Origin: Valencia hispanica
Lineage: Eukaryota > Chordata > Actinopteri > Cyprinodontiformes > Valenciidae
Assembly: GCA_963556495.2 (NCBI GenBank)
Contig: OY747716.1
Span: forward strand, 11,670,571-11,734,570
Direction: 5' to 3'
Length of the DNA stretch: 64,000 bases
Shown: positions 1 to 11,955 of the stretch, in pieces
Layout of the letters: the number at the start of each line of letters is the position of its first letter
Numbering within the stretch: the stretch's first letter is position 1
Made by a program: the position numbers and the translations under genes
The notes under the pieces: generated by a model
Database searches by the model: none
What the model saw: the letters and a program-made list of their open reading frames with translations, nothing else
What the model was told of the DNA's origin: nothing

Positions 1-2319
1 GGTCCACCAGCTCTCTGTATTCAGCTTCTTGTCCATCTCTGATACACCCGACAATTGCAGAGTCATCTGAGTATTTCTGCAGATGACAGGCCTCTGATTT
101 GTACCGGAAGTCTGAGGTGTACAGAGTGAAAAGGAATGGTGATAGTACGGTCCCCTGAGGTTTCCCTGTGCTGCTGACCACCTGGTTTGACACACAATTC
201 TTCAGTCTCACAAATTGTGGTCTGTTGGTCAGGTAGTCATTGATCCAGGCGATTGTTGAGGGCTCCACCTGTGTCTTCAGGAGTTTCTGACAAAGCAAAT
301 CAGGCTGAATTGTGTTAAATGCACTGGAGAAATCAAAGAACATGATCCTCACAGTGCTGCCTGCTTTGTCCAGATGACAGTGGGTTGGTTGAAGTAGGTG
401 GATGATGGCATCTTCAACTCCAACTCCACAGCGATAAGCAAACTGCAGTGGGTCCTGATACATTCTTGTGTGCTTACTCAGGGGTGCCAACAGGAGTCTC
501 TCCAGGACCTTCATGATGTGGGATGTCAGGACAACAGGTCTATAGTCATTGATGACTGATGGGTGAGTTCTTTTGGGTACTGGAACAAGGCAGGATGTCT
601 TCCACAACACTGGAACCTTCTCCTGAGTTAGGCTAAGGTTGAAGATGTGCTGCAGAATCCCACAGAGCTGCTCTGCACAGGCCTTCAGGACTCTGGGGCT
701 GACACCATCTGGACCTGCAGCCTTGTTCCAGATCAGTTTCTCCAGCTGCCTCTTCACCTGACTTTTGGAGACAGAGAAGTGGGAGGGGGAGGGAAAGGGG
801 GTAGCAGCATTTCCTGACTAGGTTGAAGTCAAACTTGTGGAATCAGAAGAGTCCATGGCTGAGGTGAAGGATAAAACATCCGAGGTGTAACAGGGAAGCT
901 GTTGATCAGAGGAGAGTGGGATGTCTGTTTGGCTGGGAACAGGAGAGGGGGATGCTGAGCTAGTTCCTGAACTGAACCTGTTGAAGAATATGTTCAGTTC
1001 ATTGGCTCTGTCCAGACTTCCATCTATCCAATCCTTCCTGTCCTTAAAGCCTGTGATCTTTCTCATTCCTGACCAGACATCTCGGATATTGTTCCTCTGT
1101 AGTTTGTTCTCCAGCTTCTTCCTGTATGCCTCCTTGCTGTCTCTGATCTTGACCTTAGCTTCTGTATACTCCTCAGTAATTCCCTGTCTCCCTCCCTGAA
1201 GGCTCTTTTTTTCTTGTTTAGCAGTTCCTTCAGGTCACTGGTGATGCAGGGTTTGTTATTAGGAAAGCATCTCACTGTTCTGGTGGGGATGATGTTGTCC
1301 ACACAGAAGTTTATATAGTCAGTCACACACTCAGTCATGGCATTGATGTCCTCTCCATGTGCTTGGCAAAGAGTCATCCAGTCTGTGGTTGCAAAACAAC
1401 CCTGCAGGGCTTCTTCAGCTTCCTGTGACCATTTTCTCACAGTTTTCTTTCTGACAGGTTGCCTCTGAACAAGTGGTTTACATTCTAAGCAGAGAAAAAC
1501 AAAATTGTGATCTGATTGTCTCAGAGGAGGTCTTGGTTTGGACATGTATGAATCCTTTACATTTGCATAAAACAAATCCAAGGTCCTGTTTTCTCTTGTG
1601 GAGCAGCTGACAAACTGTTGAAATGTTGGAAGTGTAGTAGAGAGCGAGGCATGATCAAAATCACCAGATATTGCCACAAATGCATCGGGGTGCTGTGTCT
1701 GTAGCTTAGCAACAACGGAACTGATGACATCATATGCAGTGTCGGCAACGACTGAAGGTGGAATGTAAACAACTGCCAAAATTACACTGGTGAACTCTCT
1801 TGGCAAATAATATGGCCAAAAACTCACTGCCAAGAGTTCGACATCTGGGCTGCAGAGACGACACTTCACAGTAACATGTCCTGGATGACACCATCTGTTG
1901 TTGACAAGCACTGCTACTCCACCACCTTTCCTTTTTCTACTCGTCTTCAGATCTCTGTCTGCTCGTACAGTCAGGAAGCCTGGCAGAGAGACGTTGGAGT
2001 CGGGGATATGATCCAGCAGCCACGTCTCAGTAAAACACATAACACTGCATTCCCGGTACTCTGGCTGAGTCCTTGTAAGGGCTTGGAGTTCATCCATCTT
2101 GTTATCCAGTGATCTTACGTTGCCCATTATGATCAATGGAAGAGATGGCTCCAACTTCTTCTTTCTCTGTCTCCTTTTCGCTCCTGCTCTGGATCCACGT
2201 TTCCTCCTTATCAACTCATCAGGGATTTGTGGCTTCAGTTGAGGTATTATTTCAGCTTTTGCGATGTTAATCAGCTGCTCCTGGCTGTAAACCACATTGT
2301 TGCCATGGTTACGCATCAT
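1..2319 (-). mobile_element. non-LTR retrotransposon, Rex1/Babar-like, 3' part cut by window edge
   Basis: Minus-strand LINE. 2319-1063 holds an APE-type endonuclease, 1066-818 a linker (DRANELNIFFNRFSSG), and 817-1 the start of the reverse transcriptase, including a YSDD motif near position 80 in place of YADD. The same family recurs at 20505-21356, and the two copies overlap over 1-165 versus 21198-21356 with few differences. Assignment to Rex1/Babar is by memory of fish LINE sequences. The reverse transcriptase part has no long open frame, so the copy is dead. Confidence 0.8.
1063..2319 (-). pseudogene. LINE endonuclease domain ORF
   Basis: 418-codon open frame. A basic N-terminus (RRKRGSRAGAKRRQRKKK) is followed by an APE endonuclease: NVRSLDNKMDEL, CFTETWL, SGDFDHASL, and the catalytic SDHN near residue 270. 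The usual GDFN of this enzyme class reads GDFD here, so the conserved Asn is replaced. The frame ends before the reverse transcriptase and the linker is in another frame. Confidence 0.8.
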
Positions 2320-3744
2320 AAAAAGTTGTCAAAAAGTGAAAAATTTACAGCAAAAATCCTTCCAGCTTCACAGCACCAAAAACTAGAAAGTATACAGGTC
2401 AAATAAATGCTCAACTCAACTCACCATGAACTATAAAATATTTATCTTGCACATCTGAAAGAAACGCACATATATTTTGAAATATTTGTATATTATTATA
2501 CATTTTTTAAAACGTTTTATTTAAGGTAATATAGCAAGTGGTGAGTGGTGGGGCGGCACCCTTGCGCCCTCTATCGGCCAGCCGCCACTGGGTTGCATTG
2601 TAAAAATGCACTACAGTGGTTTTAGTAAACCTTTTTTTCATGTTAATCCCTCTTACATCTTCAGTTTTTGTTTGCAACCATCAAAAAACTGATTGAGATG
2701 ATTGCTTTTCTGTTTAAACTGTTTTTCCACAGTTTGTTCCATAAAAGCAAAATAAATTTGGCAGTTGTTTCAGAATATGATTGATTGGAATCATTTTCAT
2801 GGAATGTCTAAAAGCAGCTTTGTACAATTTGATCTTATGCCACTAGTGAAAGGGACCCATAATATTAGGTAACAAAAAAAAACCATTTGCTCTGAAATAC
2901 AGTGATGTATTCATAGCCAAAGCAATGCTAGATAATAAGATACATATAAATAAATGCATCAAATAAATATCACGTTCATATGTATTAGAGAAAGAGGTTT
3001 TCTGGGGGTTACGTAGAGTTGGTACAGCCTCCGAAAGTCAGATGCAGAACTGATGGCATAGAGTAAGAGGAGAAATGTAGGGTAATGATGACATTTCCGA
3101 TGTCATCAGACAGCTGTCTCTGGAATATGTTTGGGCACGTCGTGGAAATTTCTTAATAAAAGGATGGGAGCCGAGTTCTTCAGTGTTTTGAAAATTAAAT
3201 GCAGCTTTTCAATTAACAAGGAGGAACAGCATTTTGCCCGATCTGTCCTGCTCAACTAGACAAAAACATCCCCCGGGGAAGAGTTCTTTTTTCCCACCTC
3301 CCCCTGAATTGAAATGCTATAGAGAGCCTGACAATATTTAATTATTTAGCTGTACAGACTACTGACACCAGCATTCTGCATAGAATCACCTGATTATTAA
3401 AACAAATTAATAAAATGCGCTGCAAAAACTTCCACTTCAAGTGGTTGCAGCTCATTTGATTGTTTTATGTTCTAAAATAATTTCCAAGTTCACTATATTA
3501 ACTCAATGGGTAACTGAGACTGCTCCGTCTCTATGATTATCAGAAGACAAAAAGTACAAATGACTCCCTGGGATGTGCATTTTTAGACTAAACAGTAACA
3601 ATAAAAACGTTTTCATACTATAAACTTTGATTATTTGTCAGTTTCATCAATGTATTCCTTTACAAAAAGGTATATGACTTTTTTGCCTCCGTCACCTCCA
3701 CTTTTTTCCTTTTCACTGTCACAAACTTCTCTAGGGCCCCATGA
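2320..3744. other. AT-rich intergenic stretch without a recognised gene
   Basis: No convincing exon or open frame. A short GC-rich block around 2550-2590 (CGCCCTCTATCGGCCAGCCG) looks like a piece of a dispersed repeat. The rest is ordinary AT-rich non-coding DNA. Confidence 0.4.
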
Positions 3745-4256
3745 TGTCATAGTTCTTAGGTTTTGTGTTTGAAGTTAGTTCTTTTTCTTAATTGGTTTAA
3801 TTATCATTTTAATGTATTCTTTGGTATTTAGTTTATGGCACTTCCTTGTTTTCATATTCCCTTCATGCTCTTAGATGTTTTCACCTTTTGTTTGTGTCCT
3901 CCTTCTTATTTATGTTTCCTTAGTTTATTTCTCTTTAGTTTCCTAATTTATTTCTTCCTTCTGTTCTCCAGTGTTTCCTTAAGTTCCCCTGAGATTCCTC
4001 CTTAGACATATTATCTTTAGTTAGTTTCTAGTTTCTTATTTAAGAGTTTTCTGTTTCCCTTGCCATTCTTCCCTTTCCTGTTGTCTCTCTGCCGCTCTGC
4101 TCTTGACCCAGTTTCACTTATTGCTCTCACCTGCATCCATGTTTCCTGGTCTCCTTGTTTCCCTGGTTCCTGTAAGTGTTTTTGTTCCATGCTTAGTTAA
4201 AATCTAAATTCTTAATTTCTCTGCATTTGGGTCCTCTTCCACACCATAACATGACA
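3745..4256 (+). mobile_element. solo LTR, target duplication CATGA
   Basis: 512-bp T/C-rich block beginning TGTCATAGTTC and ending CCATAACATGACA. It is flanked by the perfect 5-bp direct repeat CATGA (3740-3744 and 4257-4261). No internal retroelement sequence follows. Its ends resemble those of the solo LTR at 8709-9294 (CTTAGG near the start, CTCTGCAT..GGGTCC.. near the end), so the two belong to one family, probably a Ty3/gypsy-type fish element. Confidence 0.8.
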
Positions 4257-4261
4257 CATGA

Positions 4262-4915
4262 AATATGTTATTTTCCAAAGTCCTATGTTCCTAACACTTC
4301 ACTCTCAGACTGCAGGTTTACTTGTAGTTCCTAGGATTTCTAAAAGTAGAATGGGAGGCAGATCTTTTAGTTATCAGGCTCCTCTCCTGTGGAACCAGCT
4401 CCAGCTTAAAACGTTTGTTTTTGATAAAGCTTATAGTAAGTGTGGCTTAGGTCATCCTGAGCTCTCTCTGTAATTATGCTGCTATATGTCCTGTTATCAA
4501 CCTTCTACTTTCTTTATTATAGAAAGTACTCTTACATGAGTTCTTTTAGTTCTTACTTTGTCTCTGCTCTGTCCTCTCGAACCCCCAGACGCTCGAGGCA
4601 GATGGCCGCTCGTACTGAGCCTGGCTCTGGTTCTGGTTCTGCTGGAGGTTTCTTCCTGTTAATGGGGAGTTTTTCCTCTCCACTGTCGCTACATGCTTGA
4701 TCAGTATGAGGGATTGCTGTGGTTGGAGTCTGCATGAAAGGGGCACAACCTCAATTCAATGACTCGATGCAATCTGCTGGGCTTCCTTAAATAGTAAACC
4801 TTTAAACTGATTGGAATGTTTTTATAATTGTACTGAAATGACTTTTCTTGTAAAGTGCCTTGAGATGAAATCTGTTGTGAATTGGCGCTATATAAATAAA
4901 CAGAATTGAATTAAT
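4262..4915 (+). mobile_element. L2/Maui-type LINE 3' end, internally deleted
   Basis: Near copy of the 3' end of the LINE at 57600-60810. It carries the ORF end (QTAGLLVVPRISKSRMGGRS, then SYQAPLLWNQL, KTFVFDKAYS) and the 3' UTR down to GGCGCTATATAAATAAACAG. Relative to the longer copy it lacks about 17 residues after WNQL and about 240 bp of 3' UTR between the TGCTGCTATA and TCCTGTTATCAAC segments. Confidence 0.85.
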
Positions 4916-5049
4916 TTTATTGGTTTTTATAATCTGGGTTAGAGTGAGCATGTGAATATTAAATAGGAGGGGCCCCAGGATGGAGCCCTGGGGCACCCCA
5001 CATGTTATTTCTGTCTGTTCTGATGAAAAATTGCCTATTGACACAAATA

Positions 5050-6424
5050 CAGATCCTTTCCAAAAAATTAGAATATCATGGAAAAGTTTATTTACATAAT
5101 TCCATTGAAAATGTTAAACTTCCATAGATTATAGATTCAGGGCCCACAACTTAAACAATTTCAAGTATTTAGTTGTTTGTACATAATTTGGGCTTCCAGC
5201 TCATAAAACCCATGAAAACAGGAATTCAAAAAATTAGAATACTGTTAAGAAATCCCCATTTACTTCTCAGTTTTTGAAGGAAAAATAATGAAAAATTAGG
5301 ATCACATCAAATAAATCAAAATATGGTACTTTCAAAACGAAATATCAATCTTCAATAGTTGGTAGGGAATCCCTTTGCCTTAATCACTTCCTCGATGCAC
5401 CGTGGCATTGAGGCAATCAGCTTGTGGTCCTGCTGGAAGATGAAATCTGCATCTCCATACAGATCCTCAGCAGAAAGAATCATGAAGTCCTCTAAAACAT
5501 TCTGCTAGACTGATGCGGTGACCTTGGATTTAAGAAAGCAGAATTTACCACCACCTGCACCGGACCTTGCACCCCAAATCATGACTGACTGTGGATATTT
5601 CCCACTGGACCTCAAGCAGCTTGAATTCTGTTTCTCACCAGTCTTCCTCCAAACCCTTGGACCTTGATTCCCAAATAAAAGGCACACTTTACTTTCATCG
5701 GAAAACAGGACCTTGGACCACTGGCCAACAGTCCAGTCCTTCTTCTCCTTGGCCCAGTAAAGGTGCTTCCTACGCTGACTCAGGCTCAAACGTGGTTTGA
5801 CCTGAGGAACCCGACAGTTGTAGCCCATCTCCCGGATGCGTCTGAATGTGGTGAATCTTCTCTCTTTAATAATCCGCTGAAGCCCACGGTCGGCTGTTCT
5901 GCTGGTGCATCTTCTTTTGCCACATCTTGTCCTTCCACTAGACTTTCCATTGATATGCTTGGACACAGCACTCTGTGAACAGCCAGCCTCCTTAGCTATG
6001 AACTTTAGTGACTTACCCATCCTATGGAGGGTATCAATGATCGTCTTCTGGCCAGTTGTCAAGTCTGCAGTCTTCCCCATGTTGAACCTGAGAAAACTGA
6101 ACCAAAGTGAAGCAATTTAATGACATCTGGGAAAACCTGTGGAATTGCTTTGAGTGTAGTAGATGAGTCGTGTGTGACACTCAGTTTAAAACATTCATGC
6201 CCTGTAAAATATGGGCTGATTTCTTCACAGTATTCTCATTTTTTTGAATTCCTGTTTTCGTGAGTTTTATGAGCTGGAAGCCCCAAATTATAAACAACTA
6301 AATACTTGAAATCGTTTAAGTTGTGGGCCCTGACTCTATAATATATGGAAGTTCAACGTTTTGAATGGAATTATGGAAACAAATCAACGTTTCCATGATA
6401 TTCTAATTTTTGGGAAAGGGTCTG
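5050..6424 (-). mobile_element. Tc1-type transposon inserted in the LINE
   Basis: Ends read CAGATCCTTTCCAAAAAATT on the left and, inverted, CAGACCCTTTCCCAAAAATT on the right, flanked by TA at 5048-5049 and 6425-6426. About 1375 bp. A second copy of the family lies at 28688-30205. The transposase is internally deleted (see the pseudogene entry). Confidence 0.9.
5352..6080 (-). pseudogene. Tc1-type transposase, deleted
   Basis: Starts MGKTADLTTGQKTIIDTLHR with an intact helix-turn-helix region (FIAKEAGCSQSAVSKHINGK), a GRTRCGKRR linker and the first catalytic Asp in LFSDES. A stop at 5505 interrupts it. After FQQD the frame jumps directly to HKLIASMPRC, so about 240 bp with the NPIENLW segment and the last catalytic residue is missing. 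It ends PTNY and TGA. Confidence 0.88.
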
Positions 6425-7105
6425 TAAGTCCCCTGTTCTTTAAGTATGACTCAAACCAGCCAGGTACTGTACCAGAGAGTCCGACCCAGCTCTCCAGTCG
6501 TTTCAATAAAATATCATGATAAACAGTTTCAAATGTTGCACTGACGTTCAAAATTACCAGCACTGTGGTTCTACCACAGTCTGCATTTAGTTTTTGAAAT
6601 CCAGACATTTTCTTTACATGGGAGTTGAGTGGGGAAAACATTGATAATGGGTTTAATTGGTACCGATGTATAGATTAATCATCTAACTGTGTTCATTGCA
6701 GGCCCTGGTGGAATTAAGTTCAGGGGCTACTGTCACAGGAGAATTAGTCATTTGACTGTTGCAAACTAAGTCAGCACATTATTAATGTTTCTGTTAATGA
6801 CTTCAGAAAAGAACCTTTCCCCTGCATCTTTCGAAGTCAAGTGATATTTGTTCAGTCTCTGTTTGAAGCAACTCTATAGTCGAGTTTTCTGCCATTTTCT
6901 CTCAGCTCGTCGACATTCCCTTTTTTTCCCCACGGAAACATCTTTCCACCCAAGACTACTCTTAACTTTATTTGGCGCAATGGTATCAATGATGTCTGAA
7001 ATTTTAGAGAGGAAGTTATCTACCAACTTGTTTACTGAGTTTGTGTCGAAGGATGAAGGGGAAGGGGTTGAGGTGGGAGAGTACATTTCTAGCTTTGTGC
7101 TTTAA

Positions 7106-7799
7106 GGTACAAAAGGTTTCAACTGAACAAGCCAGCTACACTACCCACTGGGCCACTAAGAGACTCCAACCCAACCCCCGCATAACCAGGTTACAATAGG
7201 TACAGGAGCAGCAGAGGTCGAAATACTACAGAAACAGAGTTTTATTGTGAATTCTGCTTTGTTTGTTAAATTCTACAATTTCGTCTGCCTTTCCCACATG
7301 ACAGACTTCATAGAGCTAGCCACACACTGTCAGCTCTACCCTGGTGTGTCTGTACAGTCAATGGTCTGTGTAGACTACTTCTTCTACTGGGTTGAACAGG
7401 CAGCCTGTTGATTAGTTTGAGCACTGGTGCCACCTAGTGACTGGAGGCTTGTTAATTGTTCAAACATGAATAAAGCTGCTAAAACAAAAAAAGTCCTGCA
7501 CTAATTAAGAAGTACTGTATTAAACTATCACATTTTTAACTTTGCTAGCACTCCCCTCTGTCTCTGTACCAGTCCTCCTTGTCTTCCTCCGGAGAACTAG
7601 CTTACACTGGCCAGATGGTAAGCAAGCATCTGCTCTTCACAGTCAGTCTGCTTTGTGTAGATAGATGATGTGCTGATGTCCATCATCCGCAATCTGACAT
7701 ACATCTTTATAGTCCATCGCAGGCACATCCTGTTGTTGACATCATATTCTTCTTCAGTAACTGTTGTTACTCACACTAAGGCAGGATTATACAGTTATT
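7106..7799. other. intergenic stretch, no gene seen
   Basis: Contains only short open frames without recognisable motifs. It separates the LINE remnant from the long-inverted-repeat element. Confidence 0.4.
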
Positions 7800-9640
7800 C
7801 TAATTCCTATTCCCCTAAGTGAAAATTAGTCTGTTGCCATCTTCCCCAGAATTAGATAAGTGTGAAAAAGCATTTTGTAACCAGCCCAGTCATTCTCCTA
7901 ATCTGGCAGCAGTCTGTTTGCTTTAGCTTAGCATAAACAATGTAAGTGAATGGCAACAGCTAGCATTTTGTGTGCAATGGTCAACTCAATGATTACTCAA
8001 TAATGATCTTAATTATTCCTGGCGACCTCAATAATCATATCGATTGCTAATGAAAATAATAAGTAAAATGACAGAATCGCAGAAGCAGATTTAGAGTTGG
8101 GACTATATTGCGACAAAGCACCGCTGTAAGCCTCCGCTGCAAGGCAGAAATGACCCAGCACCCACAAACGCCACCTAAAAGTGATTTACTCTACAGAACT
8201 CGCTGTTTACAGTCATTAGGGTGAAATGTTGCAAATGTTACAGTAAACCTGGAGGTGACACTGTCAGCCAGACATCACAATTAGAGTAATTCATAACAGC
8301 CCAGCAAAACCTAAGGAATTAGAGTAAATAGAACATTACTTACAGCTATTGATGATGTGCTTCGTTCAGTATTTGTACAAACTGCCGTACCATCTTTCTG
8401 GTACAATATTGCATTTTTTTCTTCATAGTGCTCTGAAATGTGAAATGCTCCTGGCAAACCAGATATTGCTTAATTTTCTACACGGGTGTTGTTAGAGGAA
8501 CTCCCAGGGTAGCAAGCCATTGTCTTCCACATTAGATGGAATTCTGTGAAATGTCTTTCGGCTTTTTTTCGCAATCCTTTGCTACAAAAGCAAGCACCAT
8601 TTTCTCGCATTAGACTTATAACGTACTCATACTACGACAGTAAAAACTCAGTGCAAATCATGCATTTGTGTTTACTGAAGTAGGTGGCTTTTGCAGGCAC
8701 TGTGTCATTGTTAGCTTCCTTAGGTGTTTGGGTTTTGAGTTTTAGTCATTTCATTAACTTATTCAGTTTACATGAACATTTTAGTTTATTTGTTGGTGTT
8801 TTGTTACGTGTTATTTGAGTTTTTCCTTCCACCGCATTTTCTGACCCTCTTTTACCCTCAGGTGATCTTATGTTGGGTTTCTCGTCTTTTATTTACTTAG
8901 GTTCCTAGTTAGCCCTTATTCCTCTTTAATATAGTTCTGTCTAGTCCTTATATTTTGTTCTTGGCCTTCCTCTCGGTTTTCCTTGCTATTCTGCATTCCT
9001 TTCCAGCTACTAATTGCCTCCCACCTGTTCTTTCCCTCTCACCTACAACTGCTTCCCACTAATCAGTCCTCGAGTTTCTCTACCATTTCCTCACTCCCTC
9101 CTCTGTGTTTAAACAGTTCTCATTCACTCACTGCTCGTCGGTTCCTCGTCAAAGATTCCATCATTCTACCCCTCGTGTTTTCTTGTCTGGGTCAGCTTCC
9201 CTGAGGTTTTAGACTTCTACTGAATAAATCATGAGAAACAATTTCTTAAAACCAATTTCTCTCTGCATCTGAGTCCGTCCTTACATTCATGACAGTCATG
9301 TCCTTGCGCCTTGCAGCGGTAGCTTACAGCGGTGCTTTGTTGTAACGTAGTCCCAAGTATAAACCGCCTCCTGTAATTCCTTTGTTAGTTATTGTTTTCA
9401 TTTGGAATTGATATGAATATTGAGGTCTCCAGGAATAAGATCATTAGTGAGTAATTTTTATCACTTTTGAACACAGAATGCTAGCTGTTACCATTCACTT
9501 ACACTGTTTATGCTAAGCTAAAGCAAACAGACTGCTGCCAGATAAGGAAAATGACTGTCACAAAATGCTTTTTCACACTTCTCTAACTTTGGGGAATATG
9601 GCAACAGACTAAATTTCACTTAGGGATGGAATATTCCTTT
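7800..9640. mobile_element. long-terminal-inverted-repeat element, interrupted by a solo LTR
   Basis: 7805-8150 (CCCCTAAGTGAAAATTAGTC ... GCACCGCTGTAAGCCTCCGC) reappears inverted at 9310-9635 with scattered differences, giving arms of roughly 330-350 bp. A single partial copy of the same sequence is at 33195-33710. No transposase is visible. The central part is about 0.5 kb plus the LTR at 8709-9294. It is best read as a non-autonomous DNA element of unknown superfamily. Confidence 0.6.
8709..9294 (+). mobile_element. solo LTR, target duplication GTCAT
   Basis: 586 bp, beginning TGTTAGCTTCCTTAGG and ending TTACATTCATGACA, with a perfect 5-bp direct repeat GTCAT at 8704-8708 and 9295-9299. 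It contains AATAAA about 70 bp before its end, as expected for an LTR polyadenylation signal. Same family as 3745-4256. It interrupts the inverted-repeat element around it and is therefore the younger insertion. Confidence 0.82.
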
Positions 9641-9689
9641 TAATGTCAACTGGAACATCATAAAGTGGTCTGTTTTTCAACCTGTCGCC

Positions 9690-9830
9690 GTTTTCCCCCT
9701 TACTTTGCCACTATAATGTAACATTTTTTGTTTGTTGTTTTATTTTCCTTCTGCTCATGAAAAGCACTTTGAATTGCCCTGTTGCTGAAAATAGGCTATA
9801 CAAATAAAACTGCTTGCTCTTTTTGTTACA
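9690..9830 (+). repeat. SINE/LINE 3'-tail-like fragment
   Basis: Contains AAGCACTTTGAATTGCC and, after a short gap, GGCTATACAAATAAAACTGC, a tail type shared by fish L2-class LINEs and their SINEs. An inverted relative is at 55586-55680. Confidence 0.45.
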
Positions 9831-11189
9831 CAATCAAGGTATTGGGGGAGGGGATTACAAAAGCTTAGCATGATAACGAGGCAAAACCTACAACGGCTAT
9901 TTTCATACATAACAATGGATGTGACCTAGAACTTGTTATGTACACATCTTTGCAAATCCAGCAAAGAGTTTAAACACAACAGCAGCACCTGTAAGAGCAA
10001 GATGACCTCCTCCATTGTTAAAAGCTATCTCTGTTTGAGCGCTTCCTGTTTTCTTCTCCCCATGTGGGGGCTTATAGTTTTGCTGCAACGCTTTACGTGA
10101 CGTTCTGACGCAGCACCGACTAGGCCTCATGTCAGTGGAAAAGCTACTGTTTCCTTGAAAGAACCGGCTAGGAACCGACAAAGAACTGGCTCTGGCATCA
10201 GCAAAGAACTGACATGTTCTTTTTTTTGATGAAAAAGCCCTATTTGTAACCCTTTACAGAATGATAGATGTCAATGACTTTGTTTGTGATCTAGTTTTGA
10301 ACTTTTTTTGATCCGGGCATGATGTGTTGAGATGAACTAAGCTACTTTGTGTTGTCAGAGAGGTTCAATTTAACAGATTTCTCGATTCGACATTGCTGAC
10401 TGTAATCACGACTGTAGCAAACGAAACTGAGCTCAATCTTCCAAAAAATGTGATTAATTACAGTAATTTCATGATTGACCAAGGTTGACAGTTACCTTTC
10501 ACACAGAGCTAGGCTAGTTTGAATAGCTTTTCCCTCTTAATAAATTGAATCATTAGAAAACTGCTTTTTGTATTGACGCAGATAATACAATTTGTTTATT
10601 AATCTGAAACATGTATCTGTGTCTAAAAGGCAAAAACCAAAGACATGTGAAAAACAATGTGTGAAATGACATGTGAAGCCCATGTAAAGCCAATGTGATT
10701 ACATGTGAAACCATATATGTGAAGTCCATGTGTGCTACACATGTGGTTTACCAGGTACCACATGGGATAACATGTGAAGAACATGTTCAACCCATATGAC
10801 TTTTCCGTATGGGATGACACAGAATGTTTGGATTGTAGGAGGAAGCCTAAGTACTCGTAGGGAACACACGTATGCACGGGGAGAACATGCAAACAGCATG
10901 CATAAAACTAAACCTTTTCTTTAATAGGATTTATCTGATTTTCAAACTTTTCAGCAAATTATACTTATCCATACTGCCAGCATAAATCAATGCACTGATG
11001 TTTTAAAGGGGACATATTAGGGAACTTTCATTGCCATTTGGGTCTCTCTGTTCCTTCTATAAACACTCCAAACATGAATAAAACCCATCCCTCCATTCTT
11101 TCTTGCAAATGTTTCCTGTCAGCATACCAGGCAGTAATAATTGATCCTTCATATTAAAATGAACTAAGCAAAGTTTATGCTTTAGGGAA

Positions 11190-11205
11190 CCCCCCCCCCC
11201 CCCCC
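11190..11205. repeat. homopolymer C tract (16)
   Basis: Sixteen consecutive C residues, a likely length-variable site. Confidence 0.9.
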
Positions 11206-11910
11206 AAATATTTACACATCCATTAAATGATATACAAAACTCAAGAAGGACAAATTTGATTTAAAAGATATTTAATGAAAGAGAGGTTTTTGAAATCTTA
11301 GAAAGTTCAACCATTAATAACGCTATCGCACAATCAGAACCTGGAGCATCACAGTTTTCCCCTTCGACTTTCTTTCCTGGTTCACATAAAGTGTTTCTCG
11401 TTTGCTTTGTGGAAGCACTCCATGGATCATTCAGTGGTTCGACAATATTCCAGGGGTTGCTGTGGGGGTGCGCATGAGTAAAAAAAGACGTTAGCTTTCA
11501 TTGAACATTTGCATTTATTTAGGGAGGGGGACATTTCACCTTCTCATCAGTGTGTTAAATATTTGCTATTACTAACAGATTTCTTTTTTCTTTTTCCCAA
11601 CATCCCACATGCTTATAGGGAAAGGAAGATGTGGGTCCGGCGCTGCGCACATATGTGTGGATGACTTGGTCTGTCCCAGATGGGGTCAGCAGCCGGATTT
11701 GGAATATCTTAGGTGCACTTGACTTTTATGAGAGAGCCAAGAGGAAATCAAACATTACCGGCATATTTGGGAGACAGCCTACAGCTGAGCCCAGTCCAGA
11801 CACACATTCATCCCACCCACAGCAGGTCCCCTCCAAAGGGAAAGAAAAATACAATATTGTATAATCTTAGCTATTCGGTAACCCTCCCTTCCATGACCTG
11901 GAAGCAGTGT

Positions 11911-11913
<3 letters not shown>

Positions 11914-11948
<35 letters not shown>
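11914..11948. repeat. (AT)n microsatellite
   Basis: About 17 uninterrupted AT units. Confidence 0.95.

Positions 11949-11955
<7 letters not shown>

Larger units (their letters stand above)
4916..7105 (-). mobile_element. old L2-like LINE fragment split by a Tc1 insertion
   Basis: Minus-strand reverse-transcriptase remnant in two parts. 7086-6427 encodes a linker (NSVNKLVDNFLSKISDIIDT) and, further on, LLKRLESWVGLSGTVPGWFE and SYLKNRGL. 5047-4920 continues with SIGNFSSEQTEITCGVPQGS and ILGPLLFNIHML. The two halves join exactly where the Tc1 element lies, at a TA. The family differs from the plus-strand L2 copy beside it. Confidence 0.8.
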
